The notes under the pieces were generated by a model. The model saw only the letters and a list, made by a program, of their open reading frames with translations. It had not been told where the DNA came from and ran no database searches. From assembly GCA_013396915.1 (NCBI GenBank), contig VWZL01002558.1, positions 683,021 through 747,020 of the forward strand: DNA of 64,000 nt, written 5' to 3'. Below, piece by piece: positions 11,211 to 24,545 of this stretch (within the stretch, counting starts at the first letter, position 1; each line of letters starts with the position of its first letter). Source of the DNA: Stercorarius parasiticus (taxonomy: Eukaryota > Chordata > Aves > Charadriiformes > Stercorariidae). The position numbers and the translations under genes were made by a program.

Positions 11211-14200
11211 TTATTTGAACTGTGGAAGCACTGGAAATTACAGTGCAAGGGACAGAGTTCAGCTTCCCCTGTATTTCTCACGGCAACCTACCACCGCAGA
11301 AGACAACTCTGCTTTTCTCTCTTCCTATGCAGAGGGATGAATGCTTCTTGTGAGCAAAACCAGTTTCTATGAATATTTTCTGCAATTATAACCGGTATAT
11401 TTAGAATGCAGCTCACTGTGCCTGAAGATGACTATTAAGAGTTTATTTGCTTTCAATTATACCCACATTCCCTAAAAAAGAAGTTTTTAATCTTCACCCT
11501 AGTTCCCCTTGACACATTCAAAAAACACAGCTATGCAAACATACTAATCCGGGAACCCCACCATCCCCACCACACCCAATAATTAACGCAAATCATAACC
11601 CCAGAGCTAAAAACGTATTTCCCCACCTTTAGGCTTCTCCACATAAAGTTCCCCTAGACATTTTTGGCTCCGAAAAAGAAACACACGAGCTCAGGAGCCG
11701 TTCGGAAGACGTGCCTGCCACCTATCCTCCCTCGTTAATATCAGGGCAGCTAGACTGCTTTATGAATGCTAGAGGGGAAAATGCCTTTCTTAAGATTAAG
11801 GTGCTCTGCAATTGCACGGGTGCTTTCCTCCCCACTCTTAATCTCTCCAAATAAAGGTTTACAAAGCTTGACTCACTACCCACATTGCAAGTAAAACTGC
11901 ACCATGACAATAATATCCTGGTACTAGGTTTGCTTATGGGATACAACAAGGAGGTTTTCTATTACGAATTAGTGGGAGATCTGAGTCAAAGGTGACAGGC
12001 TCCTGTGCTGGTCTCATCTGCTACAGCAGGAGCATACCCCAAACATACTTCCAGTACAGTCACACTAACCAGGCTGAGACCCTCTAGAACTACAGGTCAG
12101 GAAATGGCAAGTTCCAGCCTGACAGGAGGCGAGCACAGAGCCCTAAGTAGCCTGAATGCTCCACAACCACAGGTAGCATCAGACAGTGGCCATACACCAA
12201 CTACACAAAGGCAAGAGATTGCGGTAGTATCTTCCCAGGGAGGCTCAGGAGATTTCCCTGCCTGCGACCGACAATGCCAACACCCAGGATGTCGTAAGAG
12301 CTCAACTGATGTCAGCCCTAGCAATGTTAAGCTTTAGCCTGGATCAAGAAGTTACCCTCATGAGATCTGAACACATGCACCAAAGCTATCTCTTTGATGT
12401 ATTTTGATGCCTTTATTCCTACAGATGGCTGGTGACAATAAACCTTCACTGGCAGATATATAATAGGTGATCCACAAACCATTTAATCCCTACTGAAGCT
12501 TCCCCAAAAATCTATTGATGAAGTGCAGAGAAGTCAGTTCTCACTTCACTAAACCTGGCATCAGTGCAAAACCAGCAAAAACAAACAAACAAATAAAAAA
12601 AAAAGAACAGTATGGATTGGTCCGGATGAGGATAACATCATCCCATCAAATTAACACCATTGAGTGAGGACTCATTAAGAAATGCGGGAACTTATGAGAG
12701 TTTTCAGCGTTCCCAGCAACAATAACTCTTTATGCACAGCGAAAGAGCTTAAATTTAAAACTTCCTGTCTTTAACAAGAAAAAGGCTTTTAAAAGAAGAG
12801 CTAGATTAAGAGCTGGAAAATAGGTAAGAGCTAGAGCTAGCTGCCTCACCTCTAAAAAATAAGAGTCTACATCTTTTCAGTTCTTTACAATGACACACCA
12901 GGACACAGTTTAAACTTTCTAAGGAGGCCTTTCTTTGAGGAAAGGACAGAAAGTTATTCAAGAAAGCTAACCAAGTATTTTATTCCTACTTGCAGCTTAA
13001 GCAGCAACCGTGTCACAACCTCTTCAGACTTTCTTCATCAACAGGAGGATTGTTACCTGCACAAAGTGTGGTACTTTTCAAGAGGGCATCAGACCAATTC
13101 TTGAGGACCTGCCATGACGCACAGCCCCTCACAGCCATCCACACAGGTATAAACATCTGCCAAAGAAAGGCAGAGCTTCAATTCACTTTGCGGTGTTATA
13201 AACACTTATACAAAGGGCCTTTATATGCAAAGGGCAGAGCATATCCCATCAACTGCTCCCTAGTAATGAGCCAAGTCATGCATGCTTTCTGCTATGGTTG
13301 AAAACCCTATTTCCACAAGCGCAGGTAGGGACTCCCGGCTGTGGAGCAGGGCTCCGATGGCCACCTCCGGACTGTGTATGGGGGAGCGTGAAGGTGCAGA
13401 GGGGAGAGGAGAAAAGGCAGCTCCAGGGTCTTTACACAAGCAGCTGCTCCGAGTGCGTGGTTCCTCAGTGCACCGCAGGAGACTGTCATCAGGATTAGCG
13501 GAGCTGGGATAATGGAGAATCTGAAAGTATTTCAGAGCAATAAAAAACAAAACACAAAGCCCCTGTATGAAACGAACAACTTGTTTTCTTTTAATGGCAG
13601 TTCTAGTTAGAAATGTTGCAGGCTTTGATGTACAGCAACTATGCTAGTGGTTTCTTACATCAAGAAAAGCTTTTTTTGTGTGGTGTTTGGTTTTTTTTTT
13701 TAATTGACCAAGCAATTCCTATTTTTTCTTTCAAACTACTTTTACATTCTCTTCCACCTAACGATTAAAATGTCATCCATTTTAAATGGCTTATAAAGTC
13801 TTAGAATTTTATATAACTATCTTTCAGATACTAAAGTGTTCCTAAGTTTTGCAAAGAATCAACGTGCTTGGTGAATTCTTACAGGCATACAGAATTACAG
13901 GTTTGAAGTTTTAATTAACTTTTAATCTACTTTGGTTTTTAATATGAAAGTAATACAGAATGCTAGAATGTGAACCTGCCCTCACCTTCCTGTATGGCCG
14001 CGTATGGACGGATACGTGAAATTAATGCGGAAGGCAGGTTAGCACAACACTGTAGCTGGATTAAATGTGGAGTTTCTTACTGGAAACAATTTACTGTATT
14101 TTTTAAAACTACGCACTTTGGTCACATGCTTCCACAAATCAGAAGCAGATTTCTTATTCCTGCAATCTCAATCACATTCCTATTATAAAAATATACCGTA

Positions 14201-14297
14201 ATAATTATACCATGGTATTCTTGGCAGGATATTTTGCATTATATACCACTGTATTCAAAGAATGAATAACCAAAACACCACAAGTATGTCTTTCTTT

Positions 14298-14317
14298 AAA
14301 AAAAAAAAAAAAAAAAA
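14298..14317. repeat. Poly(A) tract of 20 bases
   Basis: An uninterrupted run of 20 A on the plus strand inside presumed intron. No retroposed sequence is recognisable on its 5' side, so it is classed as a simple mononucleotide tract. It is likely length-variable. Confidence 0.9.
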
Positions 14318-15983
14318 GTACTATTTTGCCTTAAAAATCCAATTTGAAGCCAGAATTCCTCCCTCACTCATTAGTCTCTTTAGAGTTACCGCCTCCTGTA
14401 TTAGGAACTGCTTGGTAGCTCACAGATCAAATTAAACCAATAGTTTTTCTCATTAAACATAAGTAGTCATTATGACCCCAAACATTTCTTTTCATGCTGT
14501 GAATCATACCTACATTGCATATAGACTTCTAATTTCACAGTTGAAGCAAGAAGGGGACAATCTCCTTTCCTGGTTCCTTCTCTTAAAATAACATTAATCC
14601 CAACAGGTTTACACTGCATCACAGATATATCGCATAAGAATTACACATCCCGTACCTGGGACATGATTCCTTCTTTTACTCAACCCATTCTTCTAGGTTC
14701 GAGACATTGGCAGCTTAATTAAATTATGCTTTATAGCTTTCAAGTTAGCTCAATATGGAAGGTTGAGTCAAGCCTAAAGATCCTTATCATATTACACCAG
14801 TGCTGATACAATCTAAATCTCTGGAGACTTATTTTTCTTTGGCAGGAAAAACAAATTTCACCATTTGTAAATGTTATTGAATTTATACACAATGGCTAAA
14901 GTGCACATCCATTTAAATAAAAGCCATTAAGATTGTTAAAAAAAAAAAAACAGGAATGCCAGCTCACATCTTGGCTTAATGCAGTAGCTGCAGTAGTTAA
15001 AGAGTTGATATGTCAAAGGGTCTATTTCCTGCCCGTGAAGGGGAAATGAACTCAGTGATCTGAAAGGTCTTTTCTTCTCCACCTACTCTGGTTGCAAGCA
15101 TACTGGCAGGTCCTGATGCAGATTAACACAGTGCTTTCAAGGGATTTCAAGGCCTGAGACCTTGAGCAGGGAGGATGGTGCACCTGAAAGCAGCCAAGGT
15201 GCTCCAAGCAGGGGACCCTCCGCTCCAGCCTCACTGCCCGCCCTGGGCTGTGGAGTAACAACACTTCAGAGACGGAGCTCAGGTCTGCACACCTCCTCCC
15301 TGGGCTTAAACAAACTCCTGAAGAGGTGTTCTGCCTCAATCCTCCTTATTCATGATAACAACGGGAGGCGAGACTGGGGCTTTCTGATCAAACGGCATGT
15401 CCAAATCCCCACCAGGAACATCAGCCCTCCTCCTCTCTTCTCCACTTCAGTAGCAACCAGCTCATGCTATCAAATACAACTACAGTCAGCAGGCAGCTAC
15501 GGGGATACTCTCTCTCACACATACTCACCCAAAACTGTAGGTGCCAAAACATCAGCCTTGGAGAGGGCAGGAGAAAGGTTACTTTTGGTCTAGAAGGCAT
15601 TTTACTACACCGTACCCTGAGCAGCCCTGTAGACCCTATAAAAAGGGGAAGCAAACAGCAGCAAGAGGGAGCAATCCCAGGCAGGAATGTTAACCCATTC
15701 TGCCCCCAAAGACCCTTTTTGGTGTGATATCTTCCAAGTCTATTGGACCAACTCTTAACCTGTGGCACCAGAGAGAAAATTCCAGCAGCAGCTGGTAGGA
15801 CAGCATGCTTCAGGCTGAGGGACAGGGGCTGGGAGGCTGTGGGACTCCCTGCCCGCCACCTACTACACAGCCAGCTCCACGGGAGGGAGGGGGAAACCAC
15901 ACTGCACTTGGCATGGTCTTTTCTACTTCTCAGTTTACAGATTCATAAACACCTGAGGGTGTCGATTCCAAAGTAAATGCTTG

Positions 15984-16010
15984 CCCTGGGCCTTCGGCCC
16001 TGGGCCTTCC
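15984..16010. repeat. Two-copy 14-base tandem repeat
   Basis: CCCTGGGCCTTCGG is followed directly by CCCTGGGCCTTCC, two copies with one difference. The centre GGGCCTTCGGCCC is also self-complementary and can form a short hairpin. No function is inferred. Confidence 0.7.
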
Positions 16011-17348
16011 TGAAGAGGATAGAGGATCTGGGAGTTAGACACCAGAAGTAAACTTGAGACACAGTCCCTTGGAAAATTAAAAGCAGATCTTGATTCTTGC
16101 ATGCCAAGATCCCTACAGCAGTAACACAGCTTAGGGCTTCCTTTCCTGTACCCCTGTAGCACCAGCATGTTACTCACACATTAAAAGTATAAAGTAATAC
16201 ACTGAGGATTAGGTTTCCCCACTAAAACACTTCCTTTGTAGCTTCACAGCTACAGAGCACCTTATTCAGAGAGTCCTCTCTTCCATGGTATGTGGACACC
16301 CCTTCCCTGTTGAAGGTGATCAGATAAAAAAAACATTTCCATCCCTTACCTCTAAGTAGTAATTTCCTATACATTGTACACTGTTATCAAATCACCCACC
16401 CCAAAGGGAGAGAAATGTACGATTTCCAGAATGAAGTATGAAGTCACCACTGTACAAAATTAACTCCATGACCGCATCAGCAACAAGCATAAACAAAGTA
16501 GAAAACTTTGGTTGCATTGCACAAGCGATTAATCACCCCTCTTTTAAAAAAGAAAAAGGGAGGGGGGAAGGCACTTCTCCATTTCTTGGGCATTTCCCTC
16601 TTTTTTATTTTTTCTGTGCCACGGACCACAGCATTTTCACAATTTGTGTATAGTTACATATTAAAAAACTACGTAGTATTGAAAATCTGTATAGAAAGAT
16701 CAAAACCTGCGCAGGACCTACCTCTGCCAGATGCAGAAGCCCTGGTTTTCCATAGCAACTCCCGTTCAGTGGTAGTAGTAGTGTTGACTGAAACTTTTTC
16801 CTCTAACACTTCACAAACATATAACCCTTGCTTGGGTACACCGTCAATTTAGTGCAAGTCACTTTAAGTATTAGTGAGAATAAACAGAAAAATAAAGAAG
16901 AAAAGATTCAGCGGGATTATTAATCATATTGTATTAGGAGAGTCATTTTAATGTTGCAGAAACTGTAGCACACTCAAACATACTTTCTCATACTTCGCCT
17001 TAAAAAAAAAAAATAAAAATAATCCAGCCCAGTTGTAGCAGAGCTGTAAAATGATCCTAGCGGTGGTTTATTTAGCAATTCAGGCAATTGAGTTTGACAG
17101 ATGACCACCGAGAACTGTTTTCTGGAGGAAAACCATTCATCTTGGGCGCAGCCGGCGATAGCAGAAGCAGCACGGGGGCTGTGGCACTGCAGCAGCCCGC
17201 TCTGCCCTCCGCTTTCAAAGCCTTCCCAAGTCTCTCCCTACTTTTCCTCCAGTTTTCCAGGTCTGGCCGGCAGCCAGTGAGCAGAGGACCACAGTCCCCT
17301 GGCAGCTCCCTCCCCAGCTCAAGCCCCCCCTTCTCCACTCCCGCTTAC

Positions 17349-17500
17349 CTTCCCCGTGGAGATGGCTTCAGCCTCCCGGCCCCACGGCCACCCCAGCTCT
17401 GCCGCGGGGACACGGACACACAGACACAGGGACTCTCCCCGCCCTGGGCACGCCAGGAAACTGTGCCTAACACTTCAAAACGCTCAGCCGTTAGGAACTA
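17349..17500 (-). other. TIAM2: Candidate non-coding first exon of TIAM2 (5' limit approximate)
   Basis: On the minus strand this GC-rich stretch ends in GGGGAAG|GTAAGC, a donor close to the consensus. No ATG occurs on this strand from 17349 to beyond 17580, as expected for an untranslated leader. The inverted CCAAT box at 17575-17579 would place a start of transcription near 17500. The distal limit is a guess. Splicing from here to the acceptor at 7868 would give a short ATG-free leader. Confidence 0.35.
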
Positions 17501-17760
17501 AAAACAGATCCTGCGTGAGGCTGGATGTATTTTTGTCTGCAGGCTACACACCCTCCTCCCGTTCAATTTTTTCCATTGGTGGAACAGCATGATGCAGACT
17601 TAACCAGAGGGTGGTTTTCCACGGGCCGCCTGAAACGATTACGCGGGCCGGCCTGCCACGATGCCGGGCAGCCGCCGGGGAATACGCCGTGACTGGGCTC
17701 TTGTCTGACCCCACATTCCTCAGCCTCCGGGCTGCTTCCACAGGAAAGCTGCGAGGAAGG

Positions 17761-17798
17761 GTTTGCTCGCCTGAGCGGAGAGGGGTTTGCTCGCCTGA
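17761..17798. repeat. Two-copy tandem repeat, period 24
   Basis: GTTTGCTCGCCTGA occurs at 17761 and again at 17785, separated by a GC-rich linker. This is a small tandem duplication inside the CpG-rich block, which could double a protein-binding site. Confidence 0.75.
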
Positions 17799-17815
17799 AG
17801 GTAGCCCCGGGGTCT

Positions 17816-17892
17816 CCTCTCTTTTTCTTTCTTTGGTCTTTTGGGGTTGGTTTTTTTCCCAGCTTTTTTTTTTTTCTTCTTTTTTTTTTCAA
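17816..17892. repeat. Pyrimidine-rich low-complexity tract
   Basis: This plus-strand tract consists almost only of T and C with long T runs (17866-17875 and 17881-17889), broken by GGTC and GGGGTTGG. It borders the CpG-rich block on its distal side. On the minus strand it is a purine tract directly upstream of the candidate promoter. Confidence 0.8.
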
Positions 17893-20189
17893 CTTGCTAG
17901 GAGGGAGTAGGTATTCCTAACATCCATGTGTGAGACACCCCGGCAAAAACGTAACTCCCCAAACCACAGTGGGAATGTTGTAGTCATGAAAACCCTCTCA
18001 AGAGCAGCTCTCAGTTGCGTTTAACGACCCTGCGCAAGGGCATCACGTATACAGCCACAAACTCCAGCACTCTCTTCCTTGCTGCTTTCTTTTGTCATAC
18101 TTTTTATACTATCCTATGGAGAGAATTAGTGGTTTTTTTAATAAGCGACCTCAGATAAAACACGTCTCTTCAGATGCAAATGACAACTCCAAATTTCAAT
18201 ATACAGAGCTAGGCTGTTAAATCTGCAGTTAGGCGCATGAACAATTGCTTTATCAGAAAGCTCAACACTTCATTGATTGCAGCAACAGTTGGTGAACACA
18301 CTCAGCCAAAAACCACGACATTTATTCAAATATTCTAACAAAATTGCAGGGTTACATTCAAGTGCCAAGCATGAAAATACAGCCAAGTTACACTGCAGAT
18401 GACATATTCAATTGAAAAAGAAACACATGAACACTATAATAGAGATCATTAGTAACCCACAAAAGCCCCAAATCAATATTTATGGCCACAAAAACGAAAT
18501 AGTGATTTGCATAGTAACACAGGAATTGACACCTAAAGGTGGACCTCCCTTTCACTATGTCCACTCTCATGTCTCATTACAGAGGAAACTCCAGAACCCA
18601 GCAGTTTTGGAGTAATTTGGAGCAAAATTCTATTTCATCTCCAAAGCCCAGTTATAGTTAACTCCGCCACTGGAAAACAACGACTTGGATCTCCTCTCAA
18701 ACTTCAGAGGCTGACAATGTTAGCACTGAATACGCTCTCCTCATCACAGCAAAGGTCAACTCCTTCTTTGAATTCTACTGAACTTAGTTAAGTTTTCCAT
18801 AAGTGAGTTCCACAGGTTAGTTTTTGTAAAACCTAATAGAGCGGTACATGACTTATGCCTACACTCCTAATCCTACACCTGAAATACATCTGGGGGCTTC
18901 ACATCTGCTTGTTCTGGTAACAACTTTGCTCTCTGTGAAAAGCAGACTATTTTCTTTTTCCTGTTCCTGGTAGAGTTATATTCTCTTCTCTTAGCATTGC
19001 TATGGTCCAATTATTTCACTTACAGACCAGATCCAAGTCCTGGGACTAACGTCACAAGTCAAAGCACTAGGTCTCTCTCAGGAGCAATAGTTGGCCTCTG
19101 ATCCCACCCCCCTTCTCACACAGAGTACTGCATTTCCCCCACGAGTCCACCTCTTAGTTGATTAAATAAAACATGTTCGAATGATTCCTCAGATAAGGTT
19201 AGCCTCCAACCAGCCCAGAAGCCTTTCATCAGCACCTATCTTGTTGAATTTATCTTTCTTAAAGGTGAATGTTTAGAACTATAAATACTATTCCCAAAGA
19301 TGCCTCTCCAGCATCCTGTTCAATAATAGTAATTCTTCCCTAACTCAATGAAAAATATCTGGACTGACATAACCTGGGACCCTGCTGAATCACATTAGTG
19401 CCTCACAATCTTGCACCAGTGGATTATAAAGCTGTCCATTGCCTCCCTCTTTCATTTTCAGAGGGTGACTCCCAAATGTCAACAGGCATTCTTGTTATTA
19501 GTGCAAAGCACTCAACCCTGGACTTTCTCCTTCTTCAAATTCACTGCATTTTATCACTCAAGTCCTAGGGGTCATTCAGCTATTTACTACATTATTTCTA
19601 ATCTACCTGTGTATTTACTAGTCTCCCGCTTTTTAGCAGCGGTTTCATCAGCTCATTCCCAATTTTTGTGACAATCCAACCAACACTAAGTTTGGTCTCA
19701 AGACTCCAGTGGATACCCCCCAGCTTCTTTTATTTTTGCTTCCACCTCTAACATACTTAACTGATCACTTTAAGCACACTGACAGAACATGTTGAAGGCA
19801 TACTTTTCAGACTTCTACTTGACTTACATGGACCTTCAACATCCTCCACCTCAGGGCTGCTGCGAGTGCCTCCCCCTGACCATAGGGCCTCCTCCTGCCT
19901 TGCTCCTTGAGGAGCTCCTTAGGGAGCAGGCTGGACAGGATGACAGGGCTTTGGTACAGTCTCGCTCTTGGGTCCTTCTTTATTACACCCCCAAAACTGA
20001 GTATCCACATTCACCTCGTCCCCCTTTTCTCACCCACTGCCTTGTCATTATCAACTCGGGACAACCTGATAATGAAATATTCTCTGGAGATCAAGGAGGA
20101 GTAGGCAAGCTCCGTGCTGAACACAACAGATTAATCTCTTATTACTATGGGAAGTATTTATGTGCCTCACAGTCTTCCACAAACAACAT

Positions 20190-20240
20190 TGCCGGGTGTC
20201 ATTATCCTCATTTTCTAGAGAACTGCTAGGTCACATAGGA
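20190..20240 (-). repeat. MIR-like SINE fragment (tentative)
   Basis: The segment CATTATCCTCATTTTCTAGA followed by GGTCACATAGGAAGTTAAA resembles the reverse complement of the MIR core, which typically reads TTATCCCCATTTTACAGATG and then GGTCACACAG. It is short and diverged, and is judged by eye only. Confidence 0.3.
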
Positions 20241-23205
20241 AGTTAAAGGGTATTTCAATACAGCAAGAGAAGGCTCTGTAGCTTGTGTTAATGCAAGTCT
20301 CTGCTAGCTTAATGGCTCTCAACATCTCTGTTTTGCAGTAAAAACAAACTGTAGTTTGCACAGAGAAATCCATAATGGAATTAAAAATAAAAGTTGTGCC
20401 TTGGATAGCAAGTTGGCTATGTAAACACTCTAGATTAAAAAGATGTTATGAAGGTTGGATGTTAAACATGTGTTCTATAGAACATTTTAAAGCCAAGAAC
20501 TTATATTTATAGACAGAGATAAATGAATTATCAAAATTGAAGACAGATATTTTAACCTATGTTTCACACTACTTTTACACTACAAAAATGTTTAGATTTT
20601 ACTTTGAAAGTGCTAAGACATACCATGGTCACCACTGTTTTGTTTTCTAAGCAATGGAAATCCACTAAGAAAAACACAGAAAATGCACGTATCCCCAGCA
20701 TTCATGCTAAGAAGATGACACACACCTCCTTCCCTAAAGTCAGCCCACTTTTATAAACACATGGCACGTCTATAAAATACTTTTTCCTAGACACAGTCCA
20801 GTCTGTTTCTGAAAGGCCAGTTCTCTGCGTTGCTTCTTGCCCTCTCCTGCCTGGCTCATCTGACAGTGATACAGCTGAGCTACGTGAAAACCCCTGGTCA
20901 ACGAGGTCCTTGGCCAATGCTCAACAGATGGGCACTTGACGGGCACGTGTGGAAGGATTTTGGTATCTTGCTGATCATGGCTTTACCACAGACTGGCAGA
21001 TGTGTACAGAGACTTCCCATGAAACCTAAAATATGTTCCTGTGTTCTCTGGAACCGAATATGTGTAGGAATTAAAGAAGTCTGAAGCAGGAAATTGAGTT
21101 TCTCAAATCAGAAACCTCTAACAGAGCTCTCAAGAAAGCAGGGAAGTTGTGCTACACTAAGTGTGGCTATGCTTCTAAAAATGAATTACATGTTATTGTC
21201 AACAACATAATAACCAGAGATGAGTTTAGAAGCCTTGATGATTTCATGACTAAAACATCCGAATTACGCAACATTTGCTAGATAAATATTCTCGTTAAAC
21301 TGTACCCAAGGTCCATCCTTGGTGTCTTTGGCCCTGGAGAGGAACTGCACAAAAAAGGCAACAGTCTCCCATTCAGCCTACAGTGAAGGGAAGCCTTACA
21401 CCACATGAAATTCCTCTAGAAGACACCAACTCGATTTCTGAGAACTTCTCACCTTTCTGCACACCAGTGCTCACCCATTTGGCTTCCTGGTCTCATCTCC
21501 AAATGTTTGTCAGATGGAAAAGGACAAAAAATAATTGAGGTCATTCATTACTTAATTCTGATTCAGAGGAGTTTGGGAAAAGAATAAACTGGAGCCTATG
21601 TGTTAGCATGTTCCTTCTCACCAGAGCTCACAGGCCCCAGCAGCCCATTTCACTTACTGAATGACAGCATCAACACAAGTCAAACACCTCTGGCTATAGG
21701 TCAGAACAGATGTTAAGCAATGAAAAATGCTGCAGATGAGCACAATTTTATACCCTCAGCTACCACAGAGACTTACAGTGCCCTAAGTGGCTGTTACTTC
21801 CTATCAGAGGCTCCCGTTCTCCCCGTGAAACACTGTAATACAGGAGACCAAAGGGATGCTCTCCATCCCCACCTCCCTGTGGAGCCAGTGTGCACTTGCC
21901 AGCTCAGCAGAGGAGAGGGGCTGCTGTCCAGGCACTCTCCACACGCACCTTGTGCTCCTCTCAAGTGGGTTTTCCCAGCATCCAAAACAGGGAGAACTCA
22001 CTGACATTTAAGGCGTGCAATAAACCACACCTGATGTTTAAAGCAAGATGAAATTTATCCCTTATTTTTACATTGAGTGCTTCTTCAGCACTGCTGTAGA
22101 CATAGGCTTACTATTTGTGGCTAAGATCTATTTTCATGTGAGTTATAGAGAATAGTCGGGGAATCAAAAAGCCTCTGGTTACTGTCTTATTAATTTCAGT
22201 ATAATTAAATGAAGAAAGATAAAGCACGATCACGTGATGGCAGAGCATGTGGCAGCAGCATTACTGAAAAATGGGAAATCAATTAGGAGAGAAGAAGAGA
22301 CGAACTATGCAGCGAAGCCACCTCCTCAATTCAGATGACTGAGCACACTGGATGGGAGCAACCCACCCTGCAATGATCAGCACTCCTGCACTGGCTCTGG
22401 CTGGCACGGAGCTCATTTTCCTCATAGCAGCCCCTACGGTGCTGTGCTTTGGATTTGTGACCAAAACAGTGTTAGAGCACACCAATGTTTTAGCTGTTGC
22501 TGAACGGTGCTGGCGCAGCACCAAGGCTTTCTCTGTTTCTCGCTCTGCCCCGCCAGTGAGCAAGCAGGGGTGGGCAAGAGGCTGGGAGGGGACACAGCCG
22601 GGACAGCTGACCCCAACGGGCCAAAGGGATATCCCATGCCATATAATGTTGTGCTCAGCAATAAAAATGGGGGGGGTTGTTTTCATAGGGTTGCTGTTGC
22701 AACATCTGGGACCAATGAGTCCCTCACAAGAGTTAACATCTGAGGCCAAGGTGGCCCTCGGAAGCGGCGACAGCTTCTGATACAAAGAGGCTCATCCTGC
22801 GCAGACTCAGAGGCTCACACTTTTTAATTTTCTTTTTTTCTCCAGAACTAACAGTAAAAGCTTCATTTTTGAAAAACAAAGTGAGAGAGAAATACCGATT
22901 CACCAGATCAAGATGGGAACCCCTTCTGAGCAGTATTTGCTACTTTCTATATCACTAGAGCAGCACTGATGCATCTTTTTTCACAAGCACACTACCTCGG
23001 CGGTCCACTTTTTCAATACACAATCGGCAATAACAGATTTTAGTTGACTAGGTAAATGTATCTTCTGAGCTATAATTAAAAATTCTTCTAGCCGAACAGG
23101 TAAGTGCTCTCAATTTAGGATTGCTACTTTGCAGGAACAAAAATCTAAAACTTGGAGAAATCTGACAAAAATAGGAGTGGAAAGGTTTTTTGAACGCATC
23201 AGGTT

Positions 23206-23223
23206 AAAAAAAAAAAAAAAAAA
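23206..23223. repeat. Poly(A) tract of 18 bases
   Basis: An uninterrupted run of 18 A on the plus strand, with no attached retroelement recognised. Confidence 0.9.
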
Positions 23224-23943
23224 GAGAAGTGAAGCCTTCACACATGCCATTAAAAGAAGCACGTCTATTAAACATGTAAAAATATTTGAAGGTGGAGTCA
23301 TTTGTCACAAGAATAGACTAGGAGATCTTACAACATAAATATTTATAAAGCACAGATGTTATTTCACATTGCACTACTACCATAGCTTGTTCCATTAACT
23401 GATCCAACAGACCAGCTAATTGCTTGTGCAAGACTGACTATTTGCTATCACCCATTCAAGACAGAAGGGCAAACAGTTGCTGGGGGACAGGGAAGCTTTA
23501 AGGGGTTGTTTTCTAACCATAACGGTTATTTCAAATGCATTAAATAATTTTTCATTATAACACGGATCATTGGTTCGTCAATTAAGTTAGAAAAATCAAC
23601 AGACATAAATAAACGTGACAGAAGGATAAGTATGGCAAAGTTTCTAAGAAAATTACATGACATCGGTGTTTGCTTCAGTAGCATGCACCAAAAGGCATAT
23701 AAAATATATCTTGTTGCATAATGAATTTTCACTAAAGTAGTCCTGCGTATGCATACGATGTTATAGGAAGTTTCAAGACAAGAATGTTTCCCCTGAAATT
23801 TCAGATCCTAGGGTTATATAAGTATACAGCAAATTCTGCCTGACAGTACTTCTAATCCTTCTGTTTGTAGAGAAGCACTTCAAAATGCAAAATAAGGAAT
23901 TAGCACAACAAAAGGAATATTAAAGTCAAATTTTTGAGGTGTT

Positions 23944-23968
23944 TTTTGTTTGTTTGTTTGTTTGTTTT
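23944..23968. repeat. (TTTG)n tetranucleotide microsatellite
   Basis: About five perfect GTTT units flanked by T-rich sequence on the plus strand. It is likely polymorphic in length. Confidence 0.9.
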
Positions 23969-24473
23969 CCTTCTTTTTTTAAAGCCGTGATTGTGGTTTC
24001 TCATTATATCTGGCTGGCAAACCTACTAAAAGTGGTAAATGGCAATACTAGGAGCTTATTACAATATCATTAAATTAGCTAAAAGAAATACCAGGGTATA
24101 AAAGCTAGAAGTCTGGCTAACATGTGTTGATTACACCCACGTGCACCACCCGAACGGAGCAACACACAAATCCTGTAAGTGGCTGCAAAGCTATTTGCCT
24201 GAAGCAGAGCAAACAATGAGAACAAGTTCAACATCTGCCAGGGTGTCCAACTGCTTACAACCATTTTTCTGGTCAGAGGGGGCATTGTTTAAGTTGACAG
24301 GTTCCTAATGGTCTGAATTATTTAGCAATTCTCAAAAGACTCTTTCTACTCATTAAAGGGGAAAATGCAAACCACCACAGCCAGGGTTCCCTTGCTCCCC
24401 GGGAGCCGATCATGCTAATTGACGAGAACATCACAACGTGTCCCATTTTAATCACATGAGTTAAGGAGGCAAG

Positions 24474-24545
24474 AGGCTTCTATTATCCCCACTGTACAAT
24501 GAAAGACGGAGGGTGCCGGCTTCCGCAAGGATACACACCACGGTA
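24474..24545 (-). repeat. MIR-like SINE fragment
   Basis: The stretch CTATTATCCCCACTGTACAA continues, after a variable middle, with CCGCAAGGATACACACCACG. Both parts line up in order and spacing with the reverse-complement MIR consensus parts TTATTATCCCCATTTTACAG and CCCAAGGTCACACAGC. MIR elements are ancient and shared by amniotes. Divergence is considerable, so this is a tentative visual match. Confidence 0.4.

Larger units (their letters stand above)
7868..17340. other. Presumed TIAM2 5' intron, no coding gene seen
   Basis: This is non-coding sequence upstream of the TIAM2 start codon, read as intron because the acceptor at 7868-7869 implies upstream leader exons. It contains A-tracts (8409-8420, 9126-9140, 14298-14317, 14939-14951), a CpG cluster at 10900-11210 and scattered minus-strand donor-like sites (12846, 13056, 14655, 16348) that cannot be told from chance. 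The longest open frame (10839-11372, plus strand, 177 codons) has no recognisable domain. I see no LINE in this stretch. Confidence 0.6.
17100..17830 (-). promoter_or_regulatory. TIAM2: CpG-rich block, best candidate TIAM2 promoter
   Basis: This is the most CpG-rich extended block in the window, with roughly forty CpG by eye in about 730 bases against an AT-rich background. Its densest parts are 17341-17520 and 17601-17800. On the minus strand an inverted CCAAT box (ATTGG on the plus strand at 17575-17579) precedes a leader-like stretch and a consensus splice donor at 17344-17348. It sits about 9.5 kb upstream of the TIAM2 start codon, in the expected orientation. A CCAAT-containing, TATA-less CpG promoter would fit a broadly regulated gene. 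Promoter use is inferred from composition and position only. The alternative is a GC-rich intronic element with a chance donor. Confidence 0.45.

Noticed and set aside
10839..11372. 177-codon plus-strand open frame
   Set aside because: It lies in a CpG-rich patch where stops are rare, is antisense to another frame, and has no recognisable domain or splice context.
22279..22785. 168-codon minus-strand and 142-codon plus-strand overlapping frames
   Set aside because: Mutually antisense frames in a GC-richer stretch, with no family resemblance and no supporting splice sites.
23040..23110. Consensus plus-strand donor ACAG|GTAAGTG at about 23099
   Set aside because: No acceptor at a suitable distance with an exon-like segment. 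Single donors of this quality are expected by chance.
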